From NCBI GenBank assembly GCA_963764695.1, contig CAVXTW010000002.1, positions 806,001 through 870,000 on the forward strand: DNA of 64,000 nucleotides, written 5' to 3'. Shown here piece after piece: positions 39,198 to 48,442 of the stretch (the stretch's first letter is position 1; each line of letters opens with the position of its first letter). A program made the translations under genes and the position numbers. Below the pieces are notes generated by a model that saw only the letters and a list, made by a program, of their open reading frames with translations, did no database searches and was not told the DNA's origin. This DNA comes from DATFRY01 sp963764695. GTDB lineage: Bacteria > Myxococcota_A > Polyangia > Haliangiales > Haliangiaceae.

Positions 39198-42100
39198 ACC
39201 CTGCGGCCAGTTCGACTCCCTGATCGCGCGCGCCGGCCAGCTGTCCACGGCCGACGCCGCGAGGCTCGAGGCACACCTCGCCGGCTGTGAATCGTGTCGC
39301 GAGCTCGCTCGGCTGCTCAAGCCGGTCGACAGCGCGGTCGCGTTCGCTGACACAAACGCGTCCGAGCCGCTCGCGGACACGCACGGCGACGCCACAGCCG
39401 CCCCTCAGGATCGCGATCTTCCCGGGGCCACGACCGACCGGTATCGAATCACCGGCGAGGTGGGGCGCGGCGGGATCGGTCGCGTGCTGCGTGCGCGGGA
39501 TCAGGTCCTCGATCGATCGGTGGCGCTCAAGGAGCTGTTCGCGGCGAGCGACAAGACACGCGAGCGCTTCCTCCGCGAGGCATTGATCACCGCGCGCCTT
39601 CAGCACCCATCGATCGTGCCGGTCTACGACGCGGGTCATCGCGACGGTCGGTTCGCGTTCTATGCGATGAAGCTGGTCGCCGGGAGGCCGCTCGACGAGG
39701 CGATCGCGGAGACATCGACGCTGGCGCAGCGGCTCGCTCTGTTGCCGACCGTGCTCGCGATCGCGGATGCGATGGCGTACGCGCACAGCCAGCGCATCAT
39801 TCACCGCGATCTCAAGCCCGCGAACGTCCTCGTCGGCAGGTACGGCGAGACGGTCGTCATCGACTGGGGCCTCGCCAAGGACCTCGCCGTCGACGATGCG
39901 GAGGCGCTGGACGCCGGGCCGTACCGCGCCGCCGGCCTCGATCAGACCGCTGCCGGCTCGCTCCTGGGCACGCCGGCCTACATGGCGCCCGAGCAAGCAG
40001 CCGGCGAACCGGTCGACGAGCGAGCCGACGTGTACGCGCTCGGCGCGATCCTGTATCACACCATCTGCGGCACGGCTCCGCACGAGGGGACCACTCTCGA
40101 AGAGATGGTTCGCCAGGTGGTCAGCGGAGCCGTGCGCCCGTTGACCGAGCGCGTGCCCGAGGTGCCGCGCGATCTCGCGGCGATCGTGAACAAGGCCATG
40201 GCGCTCGAGCCATCCGGGCGCTACGCGACCGCGCAAGGACTGGCCGATGAGCTGCGGCGCTACCTGACCGGCCAGCTCGTGGCGTCCCATACCTACCGGA
40301 CGGGCGAGCTCTTGCGACGGTGGGTCAAGCGACACCGCGGGGCCGTCACGGTGGCGCTCGCGGCGCTCCTGGTCGTCGGCGTCGTGGGGATCGCGAGCGT
40401 CATGCGGATCGTGCGCGCCCGGCAGCAGGCCGACGAGGCCGCTGCCGTGGCGATCCAGGAGCGTTCGAATGCCGAGCGCGAGCGGAACAGCGCGGCCGCG
40501 ATGCTCGCCGAGATGCTGGCGGAGCAGGGCCGGGCGGAGCTCCTCGCCGGACGGCCGGCTCGCGCGGCGGTCTACCTGAGCGAGGCGCAGTCGCGCAGTC
40601 GCGAGCCCGGCGCCGCGCTCCGCACGCTCCTCGCGGAGGCGATGCGCTCCGTCGAGACCGAGCGGCTCTCCCTTGCAGGCCGCACCGGCGAGCTCGATCT
40701 TGCCGCGTTCAGCCGGGACGGGACGCGGATCGTGACCGCTGGCTCGGGCCGGACCGCGAAGGTCTGGGACTCCGCCGCGGGGACGGTCGTCGCCACTTTG
40801 AGCGGCCACGAGCGCAGCATCAAGTCGGCCTCGTTCAGCCCGGATCACTCGCGCATCGTGACCGCGAGCCGCGATGGGACCGCGAGACTCTGGGACGCCC
40901 GCACCGGAAAGGTCCTCACCACCTTCGACCACCCCGACGAGGTATGGTCGGCGGCATTCAGTCCCGACGGCGCGGGGGTCGTCACCACGGGAGGCGACGG
41001 CGTGGTCAGGCTATGGGACGCGAGGACCGCCCGGCTCCTCGTGTCGCTCGAAGGCCACCGTGCTCACGTCTACTCGGCCGCCTTCAGCGCCGACGGCGGG
41101 CGCGTGGTGACCGCGAGCGAGGATCACACCGCGAAGGTGTGGGACGCAAGGACCGGCAGGCTCCTCCTGTCGCTCGAGGGTCATGGTGCGGACGTGGATC
41201 CGGCTGCCTTCAGCCCCGACGGTTCGCAGATCGTCACCGCGAGTGACGACGGCACTGCCCGGCTCTGGGACGCGCGGACCGGCAAGCTCGCGGCCTCGCT
41301 CGAGGGTCACACCGGCCCCGTGTCGTTCGCCGCCTACAGTCCCGACGGTACGCGCGTGGTCACCGCGAGCGACGATCACACCGCAAGGCTCTGGGACGCC
41401 CGGACCGGCAAGCTCCTGGCGTCGCTCGACGGTCATGCCGCCGAGGTCCACTCCGCTGCCTTCAGCCCCGACGGCGCGCGCGTCGTCACGGCGAGCTACG
41501 ACCACACCGCCAAGCTCTGGGATGTCGCTACAGGCAGGCTGCTCGCGTCCTTCGAGGGTCATCGCGACGACGTGCGGTCGGCGGTCTTTGGCCCCGACGG
41601 TGCGCAGGTCCTCACCGCGAGCGGGGACGGGACCGCGAAGCTCTGGGACGCCAGGCCGAGCCAGCTACACGTGCCGCTCGACGAGGGCATCGCGTCGGCC
41701 CGGTTCAGTCGCGATGGTGGGAGAGTCGCGACGACCGCCGAGCACGGTCACACGGTCGTGCTCCGGGACGCGCGGAGCGGGAGACTCCTGGTTTCGCTCG
41801 ACGGCCATCGCGGCGAGATCTCGTCGGTGGACTTCGATCCCGCCGGCGCGCGTGTCGTCACCGCGAGCGTCGATCGCACCGCCAAGGTCTGGGAGGCCGC
41901 GACGGGCAAGCTGCTCGTCTCCCTCGCCCAGACGGACGGGGTTCGTGCTGCGAGGTTCAGCCCCGACGGCGCGCGCGTCGTCACGACCGGGGCCGACCGT
42001 GGCGCGCGGATCTGGGACGCGAACAGCGGCGAGCTGATCGCCAGCCTCGATGGAACCGAGCTTCCTCACCCTCTGCCGATTCCCGACAAGGTGTCCACGG

Positions 42101-43158
42101 CCGCCTTCAGCAAGGACGGTACGCGTGTCGTCACCGCGAGCATGGACGGGACTGCCAGGATCTGGAGGGCCGACGACGGCAAGCTCGTCGCGCAGCTCGA
42201 CGGACACCTCGGTCCCGTCGTCACGGCGGTCGTGAGCGATGACGGCCGGCGCGTGGTCACGGCGAGCCTGGATCACACCGCGAAGGTCTGGGACGCGGGG
42301 ACCGGCGTGCTCCTGGCCTCGCTCGAAGGGCACACGGAGTTCGTCTATCAGGCGCGGTTCAGCCCCGACGGTACGCGTGTGGCGACGGCGAGCGCCGATC
42401 GCACGGCAAAGCTCTGGGACGCCAAGACCGGGGCGCTCCTGGTGTCGCTGGATGGCCACGCGGCCGAGCTCCTCGCGGCCACGTTCAGCCTCGACGGCGC
42501 GCGGGTGGTGACCGCGGGCGCCGATCACGCCGTCAAGCTCTGGGACACGCGCACCGGCGTGCTCCTGGCCACGCTCGGTGGCGGCACGGCCGATCTCCTG
42601 GATGTCGCGTTCACGCCCGACGGGACGTCCATCCTGACGGCGAGCCGCGACGGGGCGATCTGGGTCTGCGACGTGCATCTGGAAGCGCGCGCACCCGACG
42701 AGATCCAGCGCATCGTCAGCGCCCGCGATCCGTGGAGGTTCTCGAGCGGTGGCGTGGTGCCGGTTCCTCCCGAGTCCAAGAGCGGCTCATGGGTCGACGA
42801 TGGGGTCGACGACGAGACAGCCGACCAGGGATCTGCCGCGGCGGGCGCGGTGACGCCGAGCGACGACTACACGACCAAGGTCGTGGCGCTGCTCCGACAG
42901 CAAGTCGACCTGTTCAAGCAGACTGATTGCGACAAGCTCGCCGCCGACATCCGCTCGTTCGTGCACGCGAACAAGGCCCAGATCGCCGAGCTGGAGGCCT
43001 GGAGGAAGGCACACCGCGTCGACCAGGCTGCACACCGGAAGGCGATGGCGCCGGTGATGAAGGACATCCCGAACACCCTGGCGGTGGTCGAGCGGTGCAA
43101 CGACAACAAGGCGTTCGCGGCCGCATTCGCCGCACTCGGCGCCAGCTTCAACAAGTAG
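39190..43158 (+). CDS. Zinc-finger membrane Ser/Thr kinase with 16 WD40 repeats
   Basis: A 1322-residue protein. The ATG at 39190 is chosen because GGAG lies nine bases upstream; the ATG at 39181 touches it. Residues about 20-40 hold an anti-sigma-type zinc motif (His29, Cys33, Cys36). A kinase domain (about 72-340) has GRGGIGRV, ALKEL, HRDLKPAN and DWG in place of DFG. A membrane helix (about 385-405) follows, then a short coiled segment, then 16 WD40-type blades (about 495-1165) and a helical C-terminal domain with two cysteines. The propeller would be periplasmic. It is coupled to a degraded sigma-factor gene. Confidence 0.93.
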   Translation: MDEPCGQFDSLIARAGQLSTADAARLEAHLAGCESCRELARLLKPVDSAVAFADTNASEPLADTHGDATAAPQDRDLPGATTDRYRITGEVGRGGIGRVLRARDQVLDRSVALKELFAASDKTRERFLREALITARLQHPSIVPVYDAGHRDGRFAFYAMKLVAGRPLDEAIAETSTLAQRLALLPTVLAIADAMAYAHSQRIIHRDLKPANVLVGRYGETVVIDWGLAKDLAVDDAEALDAGPYRAAGLDQTAAGSLLGTPAYMAPEQAAGEPVDERADVYALGAILYHTICGTAPHEGTTLEEMVRQVVSGAVRPLTERVPEVPRDLAAIVNKAMALEPSGRYATAQGLADELRRYLTGQLVASHTYRTGELLRRWVKRHRGAVTVALAALLVVGVVGIASVMRIVRARQQADEAAAVAIQERSNAERERNSAAAMLAEMLAEQGRAELLAGRPARAAVYLSEAQSRSREPGAALRTLLAEAMRSVETERLSLAGRTGELDLAAFSRDGTRIVTAGSGRTAKVWDSAAGTVVATLSGHERSIKSASFSPDHSRIVTASRDGTARLWDARTGKVLTTFDHPDEVWSAAFSPDGAGVVTTGGDGVVRLWDARTARLLVSLEGHRAHVYSAAFSADGGRVVTASEDHTAKVWDARTGRLLLSLEGHGADVDPAAFSPDGSQIVTASDDGTARLWDARTGKLAASLEGHTGPVSFAAYSPDGTRVVTASDDHTARLWDARTGKLLASLDGHAAEVHSAAFSPDGARVVTASYDHTAKLWDVATGRLLASFEGHRDDVRSAVFGPDGAQVLTASGDGTAKLWDARPSQLHVPLDEGIASARFSRDGGRVATTAEHGHTVVLRDARSGRLLVSLDGHRGEISSVDFDPAGARVVTASVDRTAKVWEAATGKLLVSLAQTDGVRAARFSPDGARVVTTGADRGARIWDANSGELIASLDGTELPHPLPIPDKVSTAAFSKDGTRVVTASMDGTARIWRADDGKLVAQLDGHLGPVVTAVVSDDGRRVVTASLDHTAKVWDAGTGVLLASLEGHTEFVYQARFSPDGTRVATASADRTAKLWDAKTGALLVSLDGHAAELLAATFSLDGARVVTAGADHAVKLWDTRTGVLLATLGGGTADLLDVAFTPDGTSILTASRDGAIWVCDVHLEARAPDEIQRIVSARDPWRFSSGGVVPVPPESKSGSWVDDGVDDETADQGSAAAGAVTPSDDYTTKVVALLRQQVDLFKQTDCDKLAADIRSFVHANKAQIAELEAWRKAHRVDQAAHRKAMAPVMKDIPNTLAVVERCNDNKAFAAAFAALGASFNK
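40680..42690. repeat. Sixteen WD40-encoding units, period about 126 bases
   Basis: Units such as 'FSPDGARVVTAS.D.TAKLWDARTG.LLASLEGH' recur 16 times with high similarity between neighbours; the WD positions vary (RD in unit 9, WE in unit 10, WR in unit 12, CD in unit 16). Sixteen blades fit two propellers. The strong similarity of the units suggests recent internal duplication or gene conversion. Confidence 0.85.
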
Positions 43159-43166
43159 GAGGATCG

Positions 43167-43872
43167 ATGGGTGACAGGTCGTCCTTGATGTTCGCCTGGT
43201 GTCGATGCGCGGCCATCTGCGCGATCGTCTGCTGGATTGCGGCGTGTGTGCCACAGAACCCATCGTGGTCTTCGCCCGACCCGGAGCAGTCCGCCGAGCC
43301 GGAGGAGTCGGCGAGCTACAAACGAGGATGGGGCGTATGACGACGCCGACGACGCTCCCGCGAACGCGGGGGACAGCGACCGTGCTACTTCGTCAACGAC
43401 AGGCTACGCGCCTCCCGGAAAGACGTGCGCGGCGGTCTGCCGTCGAATCTCGGAGTGCAAGCTCCTCTCCTTCGAGCCGTGCATGGAGGAGTGCGGGAAC
43501 CAGGGTGCAGAAGGCACCGCCGAAGGGCGCAGGACGAATCTGGTCCAGGCGCGGAGCTCGTGCAAATCCCTCGCAGCAGGCACGGCGTCATCGGACTGGG
43601 TGTGCGTCGCGGAGGGGGAGTCGATCTATGGCTACGACGTCAAGAGCAACACGGGTGACGTGCAGGGAAACAGCTCGGTCCACCTCGCCGGCCAGGGCAA
43701 GACGCGCGCCGACGCCGAGTACAAGGCGATCAGCGACTGCAACGCGATGATGACGGTCGATCTCAGCCGCAACGGGGCGATGAACATGGAGCCGTCGCCC
43801 CAAGGCTCGTGGGAATCCGCCGTCTCATCGCCGTGCCACATCACCCGGTGCATCGCACCGGGACGTCGCTAG
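43167..43872 (+). pseudogene. Cys-rich lipoprotein gene with frameshift
   Basis: ATG 43167 has GGAGG upstream and begins a signal peptide with lipobox 'IAAC' (CAAICAIVCWIAACVPQ). The frame stops at 43340, but the next frame continues smoothly from about 43320 with 'NEDGAYDDADDAPANAGD', then 'CAAVCRRISECKLLSFEPCMEEC' and a C-terminal block with 'ADAEYKAISDCNAMM', ending at 43872. One base gained, or two lost, between 43250 and 43330 explains the break. Restored, it would be about 234 residues with six or more paired cysteines. It follows the kinase gene by eight bases and is probably part of that operon. Confidence 0.65.
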
Positions 43873-44807
43873 CGGACCCGCGCCGCGTGCGCTGCCCAGT
43901 CGCTGTCCCCAGTGGCCTCGTGTAGCAGCTGCACGACCCACCGATGAAGCTCGGAGTCTCGGAGCCGCTGCGGCAGCACAGCCTCGAGCACGAAGCCCGG
44001 CAGCGCCAGTGGCGGCCGCCGGATCGCGAGGCGCCGTGGCGCGAGGGAGACTGGCAAGGTCAGCGCCATGTCGCTATTGGAGACGATGTCGATGGCACTC
44101 ACGAAGTACGGGACGCGTACGGCGACGCGACGCTCCAGGCCGCGCTGGACCAGCGCCTGGCTCACGACGCCCGGACGATCGCCGCCGACTGGAGCCACGA
44201 CCACGTGGTCGAGCGCACAGAACCGCCGGAGCGTGAGTCGCTCATTCGCTGCCGGATTTCCGCGGCGCAATACTGTCACGAAGTGCTCGTCCCACAGACG
44301 CTCGCTGACCAAGCCCTTTGGCGTGGGTCCTACCTTGGGGGCAATCAGCAGATCCAACCGCCCAGCACTCAGCAGCGAGAACACGTCCTCGGCCGCGGGC
44401 TCGATATGCACAGTGAGATGTGGCGCCGTGCGGCGAAGCGCACCGACAAAGCGCTGCACCACCGCCCCCATGGCATGTTCGGTCGCAGCCAATCGCAAGA
44501 TGCCATCAAGTCGAGTCGGATCGAACGGCGCGTCCTCGCGAAGGATGTTGCGCAGCGTGTCCATCGCGTCAGCAAGTGGCCTCCGCAGGGTCATGGCGCG
44601 CCGGGTCGGTTCGAGTCTCCGCCCCACTGAAACGAACAGCTGATCACCAAGCAACACGCGAAGCTGCCCGAGGCTGCGGCTCATCGCTGACTGCGTCACG
44701 CCCAATCGTCGCGCCGCCCGCGTCACGCTGTGTTCCACCAGCAGCCAGTGCAACGCGAGCATCAGGTTCAGGTTTAGCTGCTCGAGCCTGACATGCGTCT
44801 GAGTCAT
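43869..44807 (-). CDS. LysR-family transcriptional regulator
   Basis: A 312-residue LysR protein from ATG 44807; a second ATG at 44822 adds five residues. The helix-turn-helix reads 'SVTRAARRLGVTQSAMSRSLGQLRVLLGDQLF', followed by the usual two-lobed effector domain. It is of the NodD/LinR-like group that begins 'LNLNLMLALHWLLVE'. It is divergent from a metallo-beta-lactamase-fold gene with an AT-rich 59-base gap, and probably controls it. Its 3' end overlaps the broken lipoprotein gene by four bases. Confidence 0.93.
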   Translation of the reverse strand: MTQTHVRLEQLNLNLMLALHWLLVEHSVTRAARRLGVTQSAMSRSLGQLRVLLGDQLFVSVGRRLEPTRRAMTLRRPLADAMDTLRNILREDAPFDPTRLDGILRLAATEHAMGAVVQRFVGALRRTAPHLTVHIEPAAEDVFSLLSAGRLDLLIAPKVGPTPKGLVSERLWDEHFVTVLRRGNPAANERLTLRRFCALDHVVVAPVGGDRPGVVSQALVQRGLERRVAVRVPYFVSAIDIVSNSDMALTLPVSLAPRRLAIRRPPLALPGFVLEAVLPQRLRDSELHRWVVQLLHEATGDSDWAAHAARVR

Positions 44808-44849
44808 GCATCTTGATAGCAAAGATTCATTATGATGATAAGTGCGACC

Positions 44850-44859
44850 ACGTTAACGT
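44850..44859. promoter_or_regulatory. Palindrome ACGTTAACGT in the LysR/MBL gap
   Basis: A perfect 10-bp palindrome, seven bases before the plus-strand start at 44867, in a gap that is AT-rich compared with the surrounding sequence. It is a candidate operator. Confidence 0.35.
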
Positions 44860-44866
44860 AGTTCGC

Positions 44867-45805
44867 ATGAGTGCTTCTCGACCGGGCCGCATCGCAACGC
44901 TCTGGCTCGTCATCGTGGCCGCGCTTGCTCAGGGCGCTTGCGGCGCTCATCGGACGGCGACAGGTCGAGTTCATGTGCCCCACGCCAGATCGTGGGCAGA
45001 TGTGTTCGCACGACCAACCGAGGTGACCGTGGAAGCCCTCGTCACGGGCCACGCCAGCGGCGACCGCCGCATGGTGCTCGACCCCGGAGACCCGAACATC
45101 CATCATCTCTCCAACCCCTCCGAGCCGAGCGCCGTGCTAGCGCACCTCGTTCATCACCCGCGTCATGGCTACTTCCTTGTCAACGCAGGCTTGTCGCGGA
45201 CGTTCACGGACAGCAGCGGCAACTACAGTGCTCCGCTCAGAAAGTTGCTGTCCACGATCGGGGTCGAGACCCGACAGAGCCCAGGTGAGGACGTGGCCTC
45301 GCAAATGCGCGCTCGCGGCGTGACGCCTCAAAAGGTCTACCTCACGCACCTGCACGAGGACCACACATCGGGGCTCGCGGATCTCGACTGCGGCATTCCG
45401 GCCGTGTTCGGCTCTGGCGAGGGGTCGCCTGGCGATCACTTCAGCTGCCGCACCTTGCACGAGATTGATTTTCGCGACGCTGAACCCATGGCGCCCTTCG
45501 ACCATGTCCTGGACATTTTCGGGGACGGCTCGTTCTTCGCGATCGCCACGCCGGGCCACTCGCCGGCCCACATCTCATACCTCGTGCACGCGCGCGGTGG
45601 TCCGTTTCTCATTACCGGGGACGCCGCTGCCTACTACAGCCAGCTCACCCACCGCATCCGCCCCGCCCCAGGCGTCTTCGATCCCAACGCAGCGGCGCGC
45701 TCGCTCCACCAGCTTGCGGAGCTCGCCGAACGATTCCCACGACTGCGCGTCGCCGTCGGCCACGAGCCGCCTCGGCACTCAAGCGATATTCCGCATGCAC
45801 GTTGA
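44867..45805 (+). CDS. Exported metallo-beta-lactamase-fold hydrolase
   Basis: A 312-residue protein from ATG 44867. Residues 1-28 are a signal peptide (TLWLVIVAALAQGACG); a Cys follows the hydrophobic core, but the lipobox is poor. The metal motif 'THLHEDHTSGL' (HxHxDH, about residue 160), the later 'TPGHSPAHISYLV', the 'ITGDAA' Asp and 'VGHEP' His complete the set of ligands. The fold includes lactonases and other hydrolases. With a divergent LysR, a role in degrading a small inducer is possible but not shown. Confidence 0.9.
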   Translation: MSASRPGRIATLWLVIVAALAQGACGAHRTATGRVHVPHARSWADVFARPTEVTVEALVTGHASGDRRMVLDPGDPNIHHLSNPSEPSAVLAHLVHHPRHGYFLVNAGLSRTFTDSSGNYSAPLRKLLSTIGVETRQSPGEDVASQMRARGVTPQKVYLTHLHEDHTSGLADLDCGIPAVFGSGEGSPGDHFSCRTLHEIDFRDAEPMAPFDHVLDIFGDGSFFAIATPGHSPAHISYLVHARGGPFLITGDAAAYYSQLTHRIRPAPGVFDPNAAARSLHQLAELAERFPRLRVAVGHEPPRHSSDIPHAR

Positions 45806-45925
45806 CGATCTTGCGCGCTTTGCCTTTCGCGAAGAGTCTGGAAGATCGGGCAGTGGATGCAGATCGCACGAGGCCTCGGATGCCGGCGCCTGGGGAATGT
45901 CGCCAGGCAATGTTATGGAGGCTGG

Positions 45926-46333
45926 GTGAACGAGCTGAACCTGACCATCGACCACGTCTCCCTGTCCGTGGAGGATCTCGAGCGCGCCAAGGACTTCTAC
46001 TCGAAGGCTCTCGCGCCGCTGGGGCTGGAGGTCGTGGGAGAAGTAACCGCCGAGCAGAGCGGCTCCGTCGGTTTTGTCGGCTTCGGCATTGGGCGCAAGG
46101 GCTCATTCTGGGTGGCGCACAAGGGCCGGCAGACCCCGACGAGCCACATCTGCTTCCGAGCCACAACGCGAGCGGCCGTGAGGGACTTCCATGCCGCGGC
46201 GCTCGCAGCCGGCGCCAAGGACAACGGCGGTCCCGACGTTCGCCCCGAGTATCACGACGCCTACTACGCCGCGTTCGTGCTCAGCCCGGAGGGGCACAAC
46301 ATCGAGGCAGTCTGTTTCGAAGACGAGTCCTGA
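45926..46333 (+). CDS. VOC-superfamily (glyoxalase/dioxygenase-like) protein
   Basis: A 135-residue protein from GTG 45926, with GGAGG six bases upstream; upstream in-frame ATG has none. It opens 'TIDHVSLSVEDLERAKDFYSKALAPLG', typical of the VOC fold, and closes 'SPEGHNIEAVC'. The first His (IDHV) and the late Glu (IEAV) are the usual metal ligands. Substrate unknown. Confidence 0.9.
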   Translation: MNELNLTIDHVSLSVEDLERAKDFYSKALAPLGLEVVGEVTAEQSGSVGFVGFGIGRKGSFWVAHKGRQTPTSHICFRATTRAAVRDFHAAALAAGAKDNGGPDVRPEYHDAYYAAFVLSPEGHNIEAVCFEDES

Positions 46334-46433
46334 CTCTGCACGGACAGGCGGGGCCAGCGCGCGGTCTGGCCACGCCCTACGCGTCCGGGATGGCACCGAT
46401 TGCATCACAGGTCCGGCCGCGACAGTAGAGCGG

Positions 46434-46835
46434 TCACTCGAGCTGGCGCCAGAAGCTCCGCGCGGTCTCGAACGCGCGCTCAATCGTCGGCGTCGTGGTC
46501 TCGGGGAAGACCACGCCGACGCCGGAGTCGGCGCGGCCGGGCCGCCGCACCGAGACGAGAACCGCCCCGCTGCCCTCGATGTCAACCCGGGCCGCGGCCC
46601 ACTCGAGCTGTCGATCGTCGACGACGAAGGGCGTCCACTCGACGAGGACTCGCGCGTCCGGCTCGACCGCAGACGCTCGGGGCTGCTCCTCCCCAATCAG
46701 CTCGGCGCACTGCACGGCGCAAGCGGCGCATATGTGCACCGCCGGCATCCCCGCCCGTACTGCCTGATCTCCGCCGCCGGCGAACATCCTGCCGACCGCC
46801 TTCTCGTCTCTACCGCAGAACGCGCACGAGGCCAT
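46434..46835 (-). CDS. Small protein with ClpX-type C4 zinc finger
   Basis: A 133-residue protein with 'CAFCGRDEKAVGRMFAGG...VHICAACAVQCAEL': Cys4, Cys7, Cys36 and Cys39 match the zinc-binding domain at the N-terminus of ClpX, which binds adaptors and substrates. There is no AAA+ part. The remaining 90 residues are an unrecognised alpha/beta domain with 'VEWTPFVVDDRQLEWA' and 'FETARSFWRQLE'. Free-standing ClpX-type fingers occur in high-GC genomes; the role is unknown. Confidence 0.78.
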   Translation of the reverse strand: MASCAFCGRDEKAVGRMFAGGGDQAVRAGMPAVHICAACAVQCAELIGEEQPRASAVEPDARVLVEWTPFVVDDRQLEWAAARVDIEGSGAVLVSVRRPGRADSGVGVVFPETTTPTIERAFETARSFWRQLE

Positions 46836-46893
46836 CCCTGGAGCATACCCGGCGGAGCGGTTGACGCCCTGGCGCGGGGGGACGATCTCGAGC

Positions 46894-47568
46894 TCAAACG
46901 TGCTTGAGCGCCTCGCGCTTCGACAGCCCGCTGAGCTCCGGATGCGCTGCGACGTAACGCTTCACCGCGGCCGGGTCGGTGCGTGCGTACTGGCGCAGCG
47001 CCCAGCCGATCGCCTTGCGCAGGAAGAATTCCTTCGACGCGATCGACGGCTCGATGCACCGGAACAGTAGCGCGACATCCGTCTCGGCCTTGAAACCGAG
47101 CTGACAGATGATCGAGGTGCGCGCCTTCCACATGTCGTCGGACTCGCTCCACGCCCGCATCGCCTTCTTCATCGGCGCGGGATGCGCCGCGAGCAGCGGG
47201 CCGATCCGATTCGATGCGAGCTCGTCAACGTAGTCCCACCACGCGCCGGTCGTGATCAGCTCCTCGTACATCGGCAAGGTGTCGAGCGTCTGGAACTCCT
47301 TCGCTCGTTTGTGGCCGGTCAGGCGCACGGCCGCGTAGCGCTCCTCGCGGAACCTTGCGGTGCGCCACACGTCGAGCACGTCCGCGCGCCAGGAGGCGGC
47401 GTCCTCGAACGGATAGCTGGCGAACAGGTCCCTGCACGCAGCCGTCAGCTTCGGGGCGGTGACGCCCAGGTAGGGCATCGTCGACTTCATGTACGCCCGC
47501 ATGCCCGCCGCGCGCGCGGGCTCGGCGACGGTGCGCAAGGACGAGCGGATCTCCGCGAGCAAGGTCAT
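46894..47568 (-). CDS. AlkD-like DNA alkylation repair protein
   Basis: A 224-residue all-helical HEAT-like repeat protein. The start (ARAAGMRAYMKSTMPYLGVTAPKL), 'WWDYVDELASNRIGPLL' with the conserved Trp/Asp pair, and 'KEFFLRKAIGWALRQYARTDPAAVKRYV' are characteristic of the AlkC/AlkD family of alkylpurine glycosylases. Length is near the usual 230. Confidence 0.93.
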   Translation of the reverse strand: MTLLAEIRSSLRTVAEPARAAGMRAYMKSTMPYLGVTAPKLTAACRDLFASYPFEDAASWRADVLDVWRTARFREERYAAVRLTGHKRAKEFQTLDTLPMYEELITTGAWWDYVDELASNRIGPLLAAHPAPMKKAMRAWSESDDMWKARTSIICQLGFKAETDVALLFRCIEPSIASKEFFLRKAIGWALRQYARTDPAAVKRYVAAHPELSGLSKREALKHV

Positions 47569-47642
47569 CGCGCCCCCAGCCTACCCGTTCCAGGAGAGCG
47601 GCGATGCTCCATCGGCGAACCGGGCCGTTCGGGCCGGGGCCG

Positions 47643-48140
47643 TCAGTCGGTCGACGCGCCCGAGCCTTGCCCGATGGTCTCGCCTTCGACGACGAGCTGC
47701 GTCCACGAGTTGATGTCGTCCGCGGTGCCCTCCTGTCGGTCCTGTCCGGCTGAGAGCACCGCGAATCCGGCGCGCACCCCGGGCGGGAGGTGGCCCTTGC
47801 CGCAGAGGAGCTTGTAGGGCGTACCCCACGGATCGATCGTGTCCTCGCGCTCGAGGCCGAGGGACTCGGCCACAGCGAGCAGGCTGTCCGGACACTCGGT
47901 CGCGGGGTTGACCATCGCCCAGCGGGCACCGAACTCCAGCGCCCACTTGTCGACCGCCAGCTTCGCGAGCTTCGCCTTCGAGGCGTCGAATGCGCGGTGC
48001 GCCTCGCCCGCCTTGTCGCAGGAGGCGAGCGCCATCGCGGCGACAATTGCGACATGGAGCGCGCCCCTCGCCGCGCTCCGTCGAGCAGACCTCCGGGCAG
48101 GACGGAAGCGGCGCAGCGCGTGGTCGTGGTCCAACGTCAT
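47643..48140 (-). CDS. Lipoprotein with GspG-like C-terminal pattern
   Basis: A 165-residue protein from ATG 48140, preceded by GAGAGGAACG. Residues 26-42 are hydrophobic and end 'ALASC', a plausible lipobox after a long basic leader. The second half reads 'DPWGTPYKLLC' and 'VLSAGQDRQEGTADDI', the pattern at the end of type II secretion major pseudopilins, where it forms a calcium site. The N-terminal pilin helix is not of the usual type, so this is probably a relative used elsewhere rather than a pseudopilin. Confidence 0.72.
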   Translation of the reverse strand: MTLDHDHALRRFRPARRSARRSAARGALHVAIVAAMALASCDKAGEAHRAFDASKAKLAKLAVDKWALEFGARWAMVNPATECPDSLLAVAESLGLEREDTIDPWGTPYKLLCGKGHLPPGVRAGFAVLSAGQDRQEGTADDINSWTQLVVEGETIGQGSGASTD

Positions 48141-48348
48141 CGTTCCTCTCTCCGGTTGCCAGGACGGTCCATTTATCGCGCGCGGCCGCCCTCGATTTCG
48201 CTCCTGGAGGCGCGGATGCAGCGGATGTCGCGCCATCCAGGCCAGATTTCCGATCGCGGCCGATGTGGGTGATGGTGGGGCGGAGCCCGAAAGCGGCCGC
48301 GTGCCGGCCATCGACCGCTCGTCCATCCGACGGGACAGGAAAAAGAAG

Positions 48349-48440
48349 GCGCGGATCGACGTCAGGCTCCGGCGATGGCACATTCCCTCAGGGTGGGGAC
48401 GCGCGGTCGATATCGGCGCCTCGAGCTCGCGGTGGGGAAG
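48349..48440. repeat. 92-bp dispersed repeat, copy 1
   Basis: This segment is about 90% identical to 59070-59161 in the same orientation, sharing 'ctccggcgatggcacat' and 'atatcggcgcctcgagctcg'. Copy 1 ends two bases before the ATG of the GNAT gene and supplies its ribosome site. The rest of the 302-base gap holds no gene that I recognise. Confidence 0.75.
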
Positions 48441-48442
48441 CC

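Noticed and set aside
40680..42690. Regular 126-base repeats considered as a CRISPR-like array.
   Set aside because: Units are continuous coding sequence for WD40 blades with no spacers.
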